The translations under genes and the position numbers were made by a program. A stretch of DNA of 64,000 bases from Neisseria mucosa. GTDB taxonomy: Bacteria; Pseudomonadota; Gammaproteobacteria; Burkholderiales; Neisseriaceae. The notes under the pieces were generated by a model. It ran no database searches and had not been told where the DNA came from. It worked only from the letters and a program-made list of their open reading frames with translations. Positions 16,730 through 25,605 of this stretch are shown piece after piece. Every line of letters begins with the position of its first letter. Position 1 is the first letter of the stretch. The stretch lies in the NCBI RefSeq assembly GCF_013267835.1, contig NZ_CP053939.1, positions 1,922,001 to 1,986,000 on the forward strand. Direction: 5' to 3'.

Positions 16730-17908
16730 ATGTTGAAAGCAGAATGTCTTACCCGCAGGGGCATGTTATTGTTGTGTGTCAGCCTGTTGGCCGCATGCTC
16801 TTCTCTTCCTAATTCCGGCCCAAGTACACGAAATGTTGTTGCTTTGGGGCAACAGCCGGCTACAGCCGAAGTGCCGGAGGTGGAATTGATTGATGTGAAT
16901 GGCGCGGTGGCTCAGTCACTATATCAAGCGCAAGTTAATCAGTCATTTGCTCAGTTGGGCGATGGTACATCATCAATAGGAGCTATCAATATAGGCGATG
17001 TACTGGATATTACGATTTGGGAAGCTCCTCCGGCTGTGTTGTTCGGTGGGGCTTTGTCGTCTACCGGTTCGGGTAATGCGCAGCAAACGAAGCTGCCTGA
17101 ACAGATGGTCAGCTCTTCAGGTACGATTTCTGTGCCGTTTATCGGCGATGTGTCTGTCCTCGGTAAAACACCGGTTCAGGTGCAAAATATTATCAAAGGC
17201 CGTCTGAAAAAAATGGCGAACCAGCCGCAGGTAATGGTGCGTATGGTGCAAAATAATGCGGCGAATGTATCGGTTATCCGCGCGGGTAACAGTGTGCGTA
17301 TGCCTTTGACGGCTGCAGGCGAGCGCGTGTTGGATGCAGTGGCTGCCGTGGGCGGTTCGACTGCGAATGTTCAGGATACGAACGTACAGCTGACACGTGG
17401 CAATGTTGTCAGAACGATTGCTTTGGAAGATTTGGTGGCGCATCCGCGTCAAAATATTTTGTTGCGCCGCGGTGATGTGGTCACAATGATTACTAATCCG
17501 AGCACATTTACTTCTATGGGTGCGGTCGGTCATACGCAGCAGATTGGTTTCTCTGTGAAGGGCTTGTCTTTGGCTGAGGCTGTGGGACGTATGGGCGGCT
17601 TGCAGGATTATAGTGCAGATGCGCGCGGCGTATTTGTATTCCGTTATGCGCCTTTATCCGAGCTGCCTCCTGAGAAACAATCTAAATGGGTTGAAAAGGG
17701 GTATGGCGATCGTGCGGAGATTCCTGTGGTCTACCGTTTGAACCTGGCAGATGCGAATTCTATGTTTTGGATGCAGCGTTTCCCTGTAAAGGATAAGGAC
17801 GTGGTGTACGTATCGAATGCGCCGATGGCCGAAGTACGCAAGTTCTTGTCATTTGTGTTCTCGCCTGTGGTTAGCGGTGCGAACAGTATTAATAATTTAG
17901 TGAACTAA
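16730..17908 (+). CDS. ctrA: Outer-membrane capsule export lipoprotein (Wza/KpsD class)
   Basis: CtrA forms the outer-membrane channel of the meningococcal-type capsule exporter. The protein starts with a signal peptide ending in the lipobox LLAAC (Cys23). It continues with the poly-export domain (IGDVLDITIWEAP, IGDVSVLGKTPVQVQ) and soluble-ligand-binding beta-grasp segments (VLDAVAAVGG, RRGDVVTMI). The length of 392 aa matches meningococcal CtrA. It is the first gene of the four-gene ctrABCD operon, and its stop codon overlaps the region where ctrB starts. One DUS lies in frame near 17199. Confidence 0.95.
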   Translation: MLKAECLTRRGMLLLCVSLLAACSSLPNSGPSTRNVVALGQQPATAEVPEVELIDVNGAVAQSLYQAQVNQSFAQLGDGTSSIGAINIGDVLDITIWEAPPAVLFGGALSSTGSGNAQQTKLPEQMVSSSGTISVPFIGDVSVLGKTPVQVQNIIKGRLKKMANQPQVMVRMVQNNAANVSVIRAGNSVRMPLTAAGERVLDAVAAVGGSTANVQDTNVQLTRGNVVRTIALEDLVAHPRQNILLRRGDVVTMITNPSTFTSMGAVGHTQQIGFSVKGLSLAEAVGRMGGLQDYSADARGVFVFRYAPLSELPPEKQSKWVEKGYGDRAEIPVVYRLNLADANSMFWMQRFPVKDKDVVYVSNAPMAEVRKFLSFVFSPVVSGANSINNLVN

Positions 17909-17919
17909 TGGGGAAAATA

Positions 17920-19089
17920 ATGTCTGAGCAAGTTTCTGCAAATGTGGATGTGAAACCGGAACAACCGGCTCCCGAAAAGAAAAAGGCCAAAAAGTCTTGG
18001 TTGCGTAAGATTAATCCGTTGCTTTGGGTAACGGTTATCGTGCCGACTTTGTGTTCCGGTGTGTATTACGGAATATTTGCTTCCGATCAATTCACATCCC
18101 AGTCCAGCTTTGTGGTGCGTTCTCCTAAAAGCCAATCGTCTTTGAACGGCTTGGGCGCTATTTTGCAGGGGTCCGGTTTTTCTCGTGCGCAAGACGATAT
18201 TTATACCGTGCAGGAATATATGCAGTCGCGTTCAGCTTTGGACGCGTTGCGTAAGAAAATGCCCGTTCGTGATTTTTATGAAAAAGAAGGCGACATCTTC
18301 AGCCGTTTTAATGGTTTTGGCCTGCGTGGCGAGGATGAGGCGTTTTATCAATACTACCGCGATAAGGTATCCATCCATTTTGACTCTGTCTCAGGCATTT
18401 CCAACTTGAGCGTTACATCGTTTAATGCCGGTGAATCTCAAAAGATCAATAATGCTCTGCTCAAACAGGGTGAGGTATTGATCAACCAGCTGAACGAACG
18501 TGCGCGTCAGGATACGATTCGTTATGCTCAAGAAGTGGTTAATTCTGCTGAAGAACAAGTTAAAGAAGCTTCGGCTCAATTGACCAAATTCCGTGTGTCC
18601 AACGGTATTTTTGACTTGAAGGCGCAATCTGATGTGCAAATGGGTTTGGTATCCAAATTGCAGGACGAGTTGATTGTCATTCAAACCCAGCTTGACCAGG
18701 TAAAAGCCGTTACGCCTGAAAACCCGCAAATTCCGGGTCTGATTGCGCGTGAGAAGAGCTTGCGTAAAGAAATTTCGCAACAAATGAAAGCGATTTCCGG
18801 CGGTGGCGAGGGTTCGTTGTCCAATCAGGCGGCGGAATATCAACGCGTGTATTTGGAAAACGAATTGGCTGAGAAACAATTGGCTGCGGCGATGACTTCT
18901 TTGGAAAGTGCAAAAGCGGAAGCAGATCGCCAGCAATTGTATTTGGAAGTGATTTCCCAGCCGAACAAACCTGACTTGGCACATGAGCCAAACCGTTTGT
19001 ACAACATCGTGGCAACGTTTGTCATCGGTTTGATTGTCTATGGCATTGCCGTGTTGCTGTCTGCAAGTATCCGTGAGCATAAAAACTGA
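17920..19089 (+). CDS. ctrB: Inner-membrane capsule export protein (polysaccharide copolymerase/adaptor)
   Basis: CtrB bridges the inner-membrane ABC transporter and the outer-membrane channel. Following a basic N-terminus, a membrane segment (about 30-50) begins with WLRKINPLLWVTV. A long periplasmic region with coiled-coil character (EEQVKEASAQLTKFR, EKQLAAAMTSLESAKAEADRQQ) follows, then a C-terminal membrane segment (VIGLIVYGIAVLL). This is the PCP-2/KpsE topology. I start at the ATG at 17920 (MSEQVSANV), which has GGGGAA before it; an in-frame ATG at 17908 overlaps the ctrA stop and is an alternative. It ends 1 nt into ctrC. Confidence 0.94.
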   Translation: MSEQVSANVDVKPEQPAPEKKKAKKSWLRKINPLLWVTVIVPTLCSGVYYGIFASDQFTSQSSFVVRSPKSQSSLNGLGAILQGSGFSRAQDDIYTVQEYMQSRSALDALRKKMPVRDFYEKEGDIFSRFNGFGLRGEDEAFYQYYRDKVSIHFDSVSGISNLSVTSFNAGESQKINNALLKQGEVLINQLNERARQDTIRYAQEVVNSAEEQVKEASAQLTKFRVSNGIFDLKAQSDVQMGLVSKLQDELIVIQTQLDQVKAVTPENPQIPGLIAREKSLRKEISQQMKAISGGGEGSLSNQAAEYQRVYLENELAEKQLAAAMTSLESAKAEADRQQLYLEVISQPNKPDLAHEPNRLYNIVATFVIGLIVYGIAVLLSASIREHKN

Positions 19090-19886
19090 TGAAAGAGCTA
19101 CATAAAACATCGTTTTTGGAGTCGCTGCTTATCCAAAAAAGGGTAATCGGCGCACTCTTAATGCGTGAAATTATTACTCGCTACGGTCGTAATAACATTG
19201 GTTTTTTGTGGTTGTTTGTCGAACCTTTGCTGCTGACTTTGGTTATGGTGTTGATGTGGAAATTTTTCCGCATGCACAACGTGTCAGCTTTGAATATCGT
19301 GGCATTCACGCTGACAGGCTATCCGATGATGATGATGTGGCGTAATGCTTCTAATCGTTCTATCGGTTCGATTTCGGCCAATACAAGCTTGCTGTATCAC
19401 CGAAATGTACGCGTTTTGGATACCATTTTTGCGCGTATGTTGTTGGAGATTGCCGGCGCCACCATTGCGCAGGTCGTGATTATGTTCGCATTGGTCATCA
19501 TCGGTTGGATTGATGTACCGGCAGATATTTTCTATATGTTGTTGGCTTGGCTTTTGATGGCAATGTTTGCCGTTGGATTGGGGCTGGTCATCTGTTCGGT
19601 GGCGTTTCACTTTGAGCCGTTTGGTAAGGTTTGGAGTACCATCAGTTTTGTGATGATGCCTTTGTCCGGCGTGTTTTTCTTCGTACACAACCTGCCTCAG
19701 CAGTTGCAACATTATGTATTAATGCTTCCGATGGTGCATGGTACAGAAATGTTCCGTGCCGGATATTTTGGCGACAGCGTTACGACTTACGAAAATCCTT
19801 GGTATATTTTGTTGTGTAATTTAGTTTTGCTGCTGCTTGGTTTGGCGATGGTGGCGAGATTCAGCAAAGGGGTTGAGCCGCAATGA
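19089..19886 (+). CDS. ctrC: Capsule ABC transporter permease
   Basis: CtrC is the membrane subunit of the capsule ABC exporter (KpsM class). The 265-aa protein has the N-terminal cytoplasmic motif [20 protein letters not shown] and six hydrophobic segments, for example [14 protein letters not shown] and [19 protein letters not shown]. Its ATG shares the last base of the ctrB stop and its end overlaps ctrD by 4 bp, indicating translational coupling. The family and neighbourhood leave little doubt. Confidence 0.95.
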   Translation: MKELHKTSFLESLLIQKRVIGALLMREIITRYGRNNIGFLWLFVEPLLLTLVMVLMWKFFRMHNVSALNIVAFTLTGYPMMMMWRNASNRSIGSISANTSLLYHRNVRVLDTIFARMLLEIAGATIAQVVIMFALVIIGWIDVPADIFYMLLAWLLMAMFAVGLGLVICSVAFHFEPFGKVWSTISFVMMPLSGVFFFVHNLPQQLQHYVLMLPMVHGTEMFRAGYFGDSVTTYENPWYILLCNLVLLLLGLAMVARFSKGVEPQ

Positions 19887-20533
19887 TTTCAGTTGAACAC
19901 GTTTCCAAACGCTATCTGACCCGCCAAGGTTGGCGGACAGTCTTGCACGATATCAACTTCAAAATGGAGAAGGGCGAGAAAATCGGTATTCTCGGCCGCA
20001 ACGGTGCAGGTAAATCGACGCTCATCCGTTTGATTAGCGGCGTTGAGCCGCCGACCACGGGCGAAATCAAGCGGACGATGAGTATTTCTTGGCCTTTGGC
20101 ATTCTCCGGTGCATTTCAAGGCAGTCTGACCGGTATGGACAATTTGCGTTTCATCTGCCGGATTTACAACGTCGACATCGATTATGTGAAGAACTTTACC
20201 GAAGAGTTTTCCGAGCTGGGTCAATATCTTTACGAGCCGGTTAAGCGTTATTCTTCAGGTATGAAGGCGCGTTTGGCATTTGCTTTGTCGTTGGCGGTAG
20301 AATTTGACTGCTATCTGATTGACGAAGTGATTGCGGTTGGCGACTCGCGCTTTGCCGATAAATGTAAGTACGAGTTGTTTGAAAAGCGCAAAGACCGTTC
20401 CATCATTTTGGTATCGCACAGCCACAGCGCCATGAAGCAGTATTGCGATAATGCGATGGTGTTGGAAAAAGGACATATGTACCAGTTTGAAGACATGGAC
20501 AAAGCCTACGAATATTATAATTCGCTGCCTTAA
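19883..20533 (+). CDS. ctrD: Capsule ABC transporter ATPase
   Basis: CtrD powers export of the lipid-linked capsule chain (KpsT class). The 216-aa protein has Walker [10 protein letters not shown] at 38-46, the signature [13 protein letters not shown] at about 132, Walker [13 protein letters not shown] and the switch His in LVSHSHSAM. It overlaps ctrC by 4 bp and is followed by a perfect DUS palindrome, ending the ctrABCD operon. Confidence 0.96.
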   Translation: MISVEHVSKRYLTRQGWRTVLHDINFKMEKGEKIGILGRNGAGKSTLIRLISGVEPPTTGEIKRTMSISWPLAFSGAFQGSLTGMDNLRFICRIYNVDIDYVKNFTEEFSELGQYLYEPVKRYSSGMKARLAFALSLAVEFDCYLIDEVIAVGDSRFADKCKYELFEKRKDRSIILVSHSHSAMKQYCDNAMVLEKGHMYQFEDMDKAYEYYNSLP

Positions 20534-20551
20534 AGCGATTGTTTTTTAAAT

Positions 20552-20579
20552 CAGGCCGTCTGAAATTTCAGACGGCCTG
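20552..20579. terminator. Perfect DUS palindrome after ctrD
   Basis: CAGGCCGTCTGAAA is followed immediately by its exact complement, making a 28-bp palindrome with no spacer. It lies between ctrD and tex and is likely both terminator and double uptake site. Confidence 0.7.
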
Positions 20580-20597
20580 TCCGTTGGAATTCTATTG

Positions 20598-22871
20598 ATG
20601 AACATTACTCAAATTCTTTCCCAAGAACTCTCCGCCACTACCGCGCAAATCAATGCCGCCATTGAGCTTTTAGACGACGGTGCGACCGTGCCGTTTATCG
20701 CGCGTTACCGCAAGGAAGCCACGGGCGGGCTGGACGATACGCAGTTGCGCCAGCTTGCCGAGCGGCTGCAATACCTGCGCGAGTTGGAAGAGCGCAAAGC
20801 TGTTGTTTTAAAAAGCATTGAAGAGCAAGGCAAGCTTTCAGACGACCTCAGGGCGCAAATCGAAGCCGTCGACAACAAAACCGCGCTGGAAGACCTGTAT
20901 CTGCCCTACAAACCCAAACGCCGCACCAAAGCGCAAATCGCGCGCGAACACGGTTTGCAGCCGCTGGCGGATATGTTGCTTGCTGAGCAGCCGCAGGACG
21001 TGGAAGCGGCCGCGCAAGGCTACCTGAACGAAAACGTTCCCGACACCAAAGCCGCGCTGGACGGCGCGCGCGCGATTCTGATGGAGCAGTTTGCCGAAGA
21101 CGCGGAACTCATCGGTACGCTGCGCGACAAGCTGTGGAACGAAGCCGAAATCCACGCGCAAGTCATTGAAGGCAAAGAAACCGAAGGCGAAAAATTCAGC
21201 GATTATTTCGATCACCGCGAACCCGTCCGCACCATGCCCAGCCACCGCGCGCTGGCGGTTTTGCGCGGCCGCAACGAAGGCGTGTTGAACATCGCGCTCA
21301 AATACCAACCCGATGACACGCCGATTACCCAGCAAAGCGAATACGAGCAACTCATCGCCCGCCACTTCAAGGTTTCAGACGGCCACAAATGGCTACGCGA
21401 TACCGTGCGCCTGACTTGGCGCGCAAAAATCTTTTTGTCGTTGGAACTTGAAGCCCTAAATCGTTTGAAAGAAGCCGCCGATACTGATGCGATTACCGTG
21501 TTCGCCCGCAATCTCAAAGACTTGCTGCTCGCCGCGCCTGCCGGACGGCTGACGACTTTGGGTCTCGACCCCGGCTACAAGAACGGCGTGAAATGCGCCG
21601 TGGTGGACGACACGGGCAAGCTGCTGGATACCGTCATCGTCTATTTGCACCAAGAAAACAATATGTTGGCAACGCTGTCACGCCTGATTAAACAACACGG
21701 CGTGAAGCTCATCGCCATCGGCAACGGCACCGCCAGCCGCGAAACCGACAAAATCGCGGGCGAACTGGTGCGCGGAATGCCGGAAATGGGGCTGCACAAA
21801 ATCGTCGTCTCCGAAGCCGGCGCGTCGATTTATTCCGCGTCCGAACTGGCGGCGCGCGAGTTCCCCGACTTGGACGTTTCCCTGCGCGGCGCGGTGTCCA
21901 TCGCCCGTAGGCTGCAAGACCCGCTCGCTGAACTGGTCAAAATCGACCCCAAATCCATCGGCGTGGGCCAGTATCAGCACGACGTGAACCAAAGCCAGCT
22001 CGCCAAATCGCTGGACGCAGTGGTCGAAGACTGCGTGAACGCCGTCGGCGTGGACGTGAACACCGCTTCCGCCCCGCTATTGGCGCGGATTTCCGGTTTG
22101 AATCAGACCCTTGCCCAAAACATCGTCGCCTACCGCGATGAAAACGGCGCATTCGACAGCCGCAAAAAATTACTGAAAGTGCCGCGTTTGGGCGAAAAAA
22201 CCTTCGAGCAGGCGGCGGGCTTTTTGCGGATTAACGGCGGCAAAGAGCCGCTGGATGCGAGTGCCGTCCACCCCGAAGCCTATCCCATCGTCGCCAAAAT
22301 GCTGGCGCAACAAGGTATTACCGCCGCCGAACTCATCGGCAACCGCGAGCGCGTCAAGCAAATCAAAGCGTCCGACTTCATCGACGAACGCTTCGGCCTG
22401 CCGACCATTCTGGACATCCTGTCCGAACTGGAAAAACCCGGCCGCGACCCGCGCGGCGAGTTTCAGACGGCCTCCTTCGCCGAAGGCATCCACGAAATCA
22501 GCGACTTGCAAGTCGGCATGATACTCGAAGGCGTGGTCTCCAACGTCGCCAACTTCGGCGCATTCGTGGACATCGGCGTCCATCAGGACGGCTTGGTGCA
22601 CATCTCCGCCCTGTCCAATAAATTCGTCCAAGACCCGCGCGAAGTGGTGAAAGCCGGCGACGTGGTGAAAGTGAAAGTGCTGGAAGTCGACGCCGCACGC
22701 AAACGCATCGCGCTGACTATGCGCCTGGATGACGAAGCGGGCGGCGCAGCCAAAAGCAACAGGCCGTCTGAAACCCGACATCAGGAACGCCGCGACCGCA
22801 AACCCCAACGCAACGAGCGAGCCCCGACCAATTCGGCGATGGCGGATGCGTTTGCGAAGTTGAAGCGGTAA
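20598..22871 (+). CDS. tex: Tex-family RNA-binding transcription accessory protein
   Basis: Tex is a conserved nucleic-acid-binding protein linked to transcription. The 757-aa sequence shows the N-terminal helical region with [16 protein letters not shown], the YqgF/RuvC-like domain ([17 protein letters not shown]), the helix-hairpin-helix part ([19 protein letters not shown]) and a C-terminal S1 domain ([30 protein letters not shown]) followed by a basic tail. In meningococcus it forms region E beside the capsule genes, as here. The start is the ATG at 20598; a TTG lies one codon earlier. Codon use is GC-rich in contrast to the synthesis region. Confidence 0.97.
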   Translation: MNITQILSQELSATTAQINAAIELLDDGATVPFIARYRKEATGGLDDTQLRQLAERLQYLRELEERKAVVLKSIEEQGKLSDDLRAQIEAVDNKTALEDLYLPYKPKRRTKAQIAREHGLQPLADMLLAEQPQDVEAAAQGYLNENVPDTKAALDGARAILMEQFAEDAELIGTLRDKLWNEAEIHAQVIEGKETEGEKFSDYFDHREPVRTMPSHRALAVLRGRNEGVLNIALKYQPDDTPITQQSEYEQLIARHFKVSDGHKWLRDTVRLTWRAKIFLSLELEALNRLKEAADTDAITVFARNLKDLLLAAPAGRLTTLGLDPGYKNGVKCAVVDDTGKLLDTVIVYLHQENNMLATLSRLIKQHGVKLIAIGNGTASRETDKIAGELVRGMPEMGLHKIVVSEAGASIYSASELAAREFPDLDVSLRGAVSIARRLQDPLAELVKIDPKSIGVGQYQHDVNQSQLAKSLDAVVEDCVNAVGVDVNTASAPLLARISGLNQTLAQNIVAYRDENGAFDSRKKLLKVPRLGEKTFEQAAGFLRINGGKEPLDASAVHPEAYPIVAKMLAQQGITAAELIGNRERVKQIKASDFIDERFGLPTILDILSELEKPGRDPRGEFQTASFAEGIHEISDLQVGMILEGVVSNVANFGAFVDIGVHQDGLVHISALSNKFVQDPREVVKAGDVVKVKVLEVDAARKRIALTMRLDDEAGGAAKSNRPSETRHQERRDRKPQRNERAPTNSAMADAFAKLKR

Positions 22872-22888
22872 GGTAGAAAACCAATTGA

Positions 22889-22922
22889 AGGTCGTCTGAG
22901 AAGTGATGTTCAGACGGCCTTT
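22889..22922 (+). terminator. Imperfect DUS hairpin after tex
   Basis: AAGGTCGTCTGA (22889-22900) and TCAGACGGCCTT (22911-22922) pair with one G-T mismatch over a 10-nt loop, followed by TT. One arm is the GTCGTCTGAA variant form. Confidence 0.6.
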
Positions 22923-23071
22923 ATCGTATAGGACGGATTAGATAATTGATGGAGTGGATATAGTGCTGCGTCTATTGAATCTTACCGATACATTTTGTAG
23001 TAGGCACATGCAAACAAGCGTATAGTTCCAAATATTACAAACCCATCATCACAACCTTAGGAGTTCAAACC

Positions 23072-23413
23072 ATGAAACCTGTTTTGTTTGCCGCGCTGAT
23101 TTCCTGTTTCTCCGTTGCGGCCTATGCGGCCTGTACCGACAGCCAGCAGCAGTGCGTGATTTATAAAAACGGTAATGTTGCGACAGAAGGCGGCTGTACG
23201 GTCAGTAAGTGCCAAAGTGCCGATGCGCAAGTGTTGAAATGGAAGCTGAAAAACGGTAAAGGCGTAACCGTTGAAATCGGTAAAAACGGTAAGGTTTTGG
23301 TGAACAAAAAACCGGGTGCGAAAGCGAACAACAGCAATGCGTCAGGCATGGGTTTGACATGCTATGCCGCCGATGCGGACAAACGCGAACAGTTCTGCTC
23401 GACCAATTATTGA
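23072..23413 (+). CDS. Small secreted cysteine-containing protein of unknown function
   Basis: The 113-aa protein has a clear signal peptide (MKPVLFAALISCFSVAAYA, cut before ACTD) and about six cysteines in the mature part, including CTDSQQQC, GGCTVSKC and two near the C-terminus. It should be a disulfide-bonded periplasmic or secreted protein. A Lys/Gly/Asn-rich middle (KWKLKNGKGVTVEIGKNGKV) looks like a short beta-repeat. TTAGGAG lies upstream of the ATG. I do not recognise a named family. It stands alone between tex and the LysR gene. Confidence 0.8.
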   Translation: MKPVLFAALISCFSVAAYAACTDSQQQCVIYKNGNVATEGGCTVSKCQSADAQVLKWKLKNGKGVTVEIGKNGKVLVNKKPGAKANNSNASGMGLTCYAADADKREQFCSTNY

Positions 23414-23433
23414 TTGGATTGTTGCTTTGATTA

Positions 23434-23465
23434 AAGGCCGTCTGAAAAGTGTTTCAGACGGCCTT
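23434..23465. terminator. DUS hairpin between converging genes
   Basis: AAGGCCGTCTGAAA (23434-23447) and TTTCAGACGGCCTT (23452-23465) form a 14-bp stem with a 4-nt loop, serving the secreted-protein gene and the converging LysR gene. Confidence 0.75.
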
Positions 23466-23470
23466 GATGT

Positions 23471-24361
23471 TTATCCTTCCGATATTTTTTCATTGAAAAA
23501 GTCGATAAAGCTGCGCACTTTCGCGCTGAGAAAGGCCCTGTCGACATAGGTGGCGTTCAGTTGGTCTGTCCAGATGGTGTAATCAGGCAGGAGTTGGACC
23601 AATGTGCCGTCCTTCAATTCCTGCTGGACCGCCCAAAGGGGCTGATAGCCTATGCCTGCGCCTGCTTTAATCAGCTCGCGTATCATCAGCGTGTTGTCGC
23701 TGCGGATAACGGGGGAGAGATGGAGAATGGCTTTTTCTCCGGTTTGGCGGTGGGTAATTTCCCAGTTTTGTTGACTGGTATAGGAAGGCAGGATGGCTTG
23801 GTGCCGCATGACGGCTTCGGGTGTATCGGGTGTACCGTGCCGGGCAAGGTAGTCGGGTGCGGCAAGTAGGACGAATTCGATTTTGGCCAGTGGTTTGACG
23901 ATCAGCGAAGGGGAGGGGGTTTTGGAAACGCGCAAGGCGAGGTCGAAACCTTCGGCGATGAGGTCGATATGGCGGTTGTCGAGGACGAGGTCGAGCGTGA
24001 CTTTGGGATAACGCTGGCGGTATTCGGCCAACCATGTGCTCATGTTGCCGCCTGCAAACCACAAGGGCATGGTAACGCGCAACATACCTTGCGGCGTGTC
24101 GGCACCGCCTGCCGCTTTTTGGGCGGCGGTGTCCAAGGTATCCAGCGCGTAGCTGCATTGGCGGTAGTATTCTTCGCCTGCTTCGGTTAGATGAAGGTTG
24201 CGGCTGTTGCGGTGTAAGAGCTTGGCTTGTATGGTGTTTTCCAGATGGCTGACGTGTTTGCTGGCCATGGCTGTGGAGATGTCGAGCTGATCAGCGGCAC
24301 GGGTAAAACTGCCGCTTTGAACAACTTGGCGGAAAACTTTCAGGCTGAATAGGGTGTCCAT
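23471..24361 (-). CDS. LysR-family transcriptional regulator
   Basis: The 296-aa protein begins with the LysR winged helix (LFSLKVFRQVVQSGSFTRAA, then ISTAMASKHVSHLE and LLHRNSRNLHLTEAGEEYY). A periplasmic-binding-protein-like effector domain follows, resembling the CrgA/DsdC-like subgroup with PLWFAGGNM and LNATYVDRAFLSAKVRSF. It diverges from the doxX-nitroreductase pair, the usual geometry for a regulator and its target. A palindrome lies in the 122-bp spacer. The effector is unknown; control of the redox genes is inferred. Confidence 0.92.
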   Translation of the reverse strand: MDTLFSLKVFRQVVQSGSFTRAADQLDISTAMASKHVSHLENTIQAKLLHRNSRNLHLTEAGEEYYRQCSYALDTLDTAAQKAAGGADTPQGMLRVTMPLWFAGGNMSTWLAEYRQRYPKVTLDLVLDNRHIDLIAEGFDLALRVSKTPSPSLIVKPLAKIEFVLLAAPDYLARHGTPDTPEAVMRHQAILPSYTSQQNWEITHRQTGEKAILHLSPVIRSDNTLMIRELIKAGAGIGYQPLWAVQQELKDGTLVQLLPDYTIWTDQLNATYVDRAFLSAKVRSFIDFFNEKISEG

Positions 24362-24388
24362 GATTTCTTATTAGGAAACGTTGTATCA

Positions 24389-24429
24389 ATAATTCGAGTA
24401 TATATCTCTTACTGAGAATTATCTATACT
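24389..24429. promoter_or_regulatory. Candidate LysR operator and doxX promoter
   Basis: ATAATTC (24389-24395) and GAATTAT (24416-24422) form an inverted repeat around an inner near-palindrome GAGTATATATCTC. TATACT at 24424-24429 is a candidate -10 box for doxX. The position between divergent genes fits LysR control; no binding evidence exists. Confidence 0.45.
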
Positions 24430-24483
24430 GCACTTATTGAAATTGCTCCCTACCTCTTTCAGGTAGCCATTAAAATAAGGATT

Positions 24484-24885
24484 ATGAAGATGTCAGCCCT
24501 CAAATCATTCCAACCTGTTGTATTGTCCGTCTTGCGCATTGTGACGGCGTATCTGTTTTTGCTGCATGGCACGGCCAAGTTTTTCAGTTTTCCGATGTCC
24601 ATGGGCGGCGCGCCTGAAGGTTTGATGCTGGTGGCCGGTATTTTGGAAATTGTCGGCGGTATCTTATTGATATTGGGCCTGTTTACGCGTCCGTCCGCGT
24701 TTGTTTTGTCCGGCCAGATGGCAGTCGCCTACTTTATGGCGCATGCGTCTTCTGGTAATGTATTGTTTCCATTGGCCAACCAGGGTGAATCTGCCGTTTT
24801 GTTCTGTTTCGTGTTTTTGTATCTGGCAGTAGTCGGCGGCGGAGCGTGGGCTTTGGATAGCGTTTTTGGTAAAGATAAAGATTAA
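24484..24885 (+). CDS. DoxX-family membrane protein
   Basis: The 133-aa protein has four hydrophobic segments and the DoxX pattern: LRIVTAYLFLLHGTAKFF, GGAPEGLMLVAGILEIVGGILLILGLF and GQMAVAYFMAHA. DoxX proteins are quinone- or redox-linked inner-membrane proteins. An AAGGA lies just before; the second ATG, two codons in, has the better spacing and may be the true start. It is followed 15 bp later by a nitroreductase gene and probably shares its promoter. Confidence 0.85.
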   Translation: MKMSALKSFQPVVLSVLRIVTAYLFLLHGTAKFFSFPMSMGGAPEGLMLVAGILEIVGGILLILGLFTRPSAFVLSGQMAVAYFMAHASSGNVLFPLANQGESAVLFCFVFLYLAVVGGGAWALDSVFGKDKD

Positions 24886-24900
24886 TTTAAGGAAAAGATC

Positions 24901-25506
24901 ATGACTTATTCTGTTTTGCAACAAGCTGCTGAAACCCGTCGTTCTATCTATGCATTGAACAACACCCTGCCTCTGTCCAATGAGGAAGTCACCAAAATCA
25001 TCGAACACGCCGTTTTGCATACGCCGTCTTCTTTCAATTCGCAATCTGCCCGAGTGGTCGTATTATTTGGCGAAGAACATGCCAAAGTGTGGCATTTTGT
25101 TGAAGAAGCGTTGCGTGCGGTTGTTCCTGCCGAGCAGTTTGAAGCCACTGCGCAAAAACTGAGCTTGTTTAAAGCAGGCGCGGCGACAGTTTTGTTCTTT
25201 GAAGATCAAGATGTTGTCAAAGGCTTGCAAGAGCAGTTCCCATCTTATGCGGCCAATTTCCCGATCTGGGCGGATCAGGCAAATGCTATGGTTCAATATG
25301 CTGTGTGGACAACATTGGCGGCTGCCGGTGTCGGCGCCAATCTGCAGCACTACAATCCGCTGCCTGATGCGGCCATTGCCAAAGAATGGAACCTGCCGGA
25401 AAGCTGGTTGTTGCGTGCGCAAATGGTGATTGGCGGTATCGCGGTTCCTGCCGGCGAAAAAGCCTTCCAACCAATCGAAGGCCGTCTGAAAGTATTCGGC
25501 GCATAA
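24901..25506 (+). CDS. Nitroreductase-family oxidoreductase
   Basis: This 201-aa flavoprotein is of the short HBN1/Frm2-like nitroreductase type, with AAETRRSIYALNN at the N-terminus, HTPSSFNSQSARVVVL (FMN contact), and the core helix QYAVWTTLAAAGVGANLQHYNP. It is expected to reduce quinones, nitro compounds or other electrophiles with NAD(P)H. It is the second gene behind doxX and lies opposite a LysR regulator, suggesting an inducible detoxification unit. The physiological substrate is not known. Confidence 0.88.
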   Translation: MTYSVLQQAAETRRSIYALNNTLPLSNEEVTKIIEHAVLHTPSSFNSQSARVVVLFGEEHAKVWHFVEEALRAVVPAEQFEATAQKLSLFKAGAATVLFFEDQDVVKGLQEQFPSYAANFPIWADQANAMVQYAVWTTLAAAGVGANLQHYNPLPDAAIAKEWNLPESWLLRAQMVIGGIAVPAGEKAFQPIEGRLKVFGA

Positions 25507-25554
25507 ATGAAATGATGTTTTAAATAAAGGGTGTTTTTTGAAATACCAAAATTA

Positions 25555-25590
25555 AAAAGGCCGTCTGAAAACAGTTTCAGACGGCCTTTT
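25555..25590. terminator. DUS hairpin between the nitroreductase gene and cysS
   Basis: AAAAGGCCGTCTGAAA (25555-25570) and TTTCAGACGGCCTTTT (25575-25590), 16-bp stem with a 4-nt loop and T-runs on both strands, between converging genes. Confidence 0.85.
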
Positions 25591-25605
25591 ATCTATGCCA
25601 TGAAA

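Noticed and set aside
18391..19110. Antisense frame of 239 codons opposite ctrB
   Set aside because: No motif, no upstream signal, and the operon ctrABCD is intact on the other strand.
22872..23071. Second copy of region D or methyltransferase pseudogenes after tex, as in meningococcus
   Set aside because: The sequence right of tex is a short spacer, a small secreted-protein gene and a LysR gene; no rfb or methyltransferase fragment was seen.
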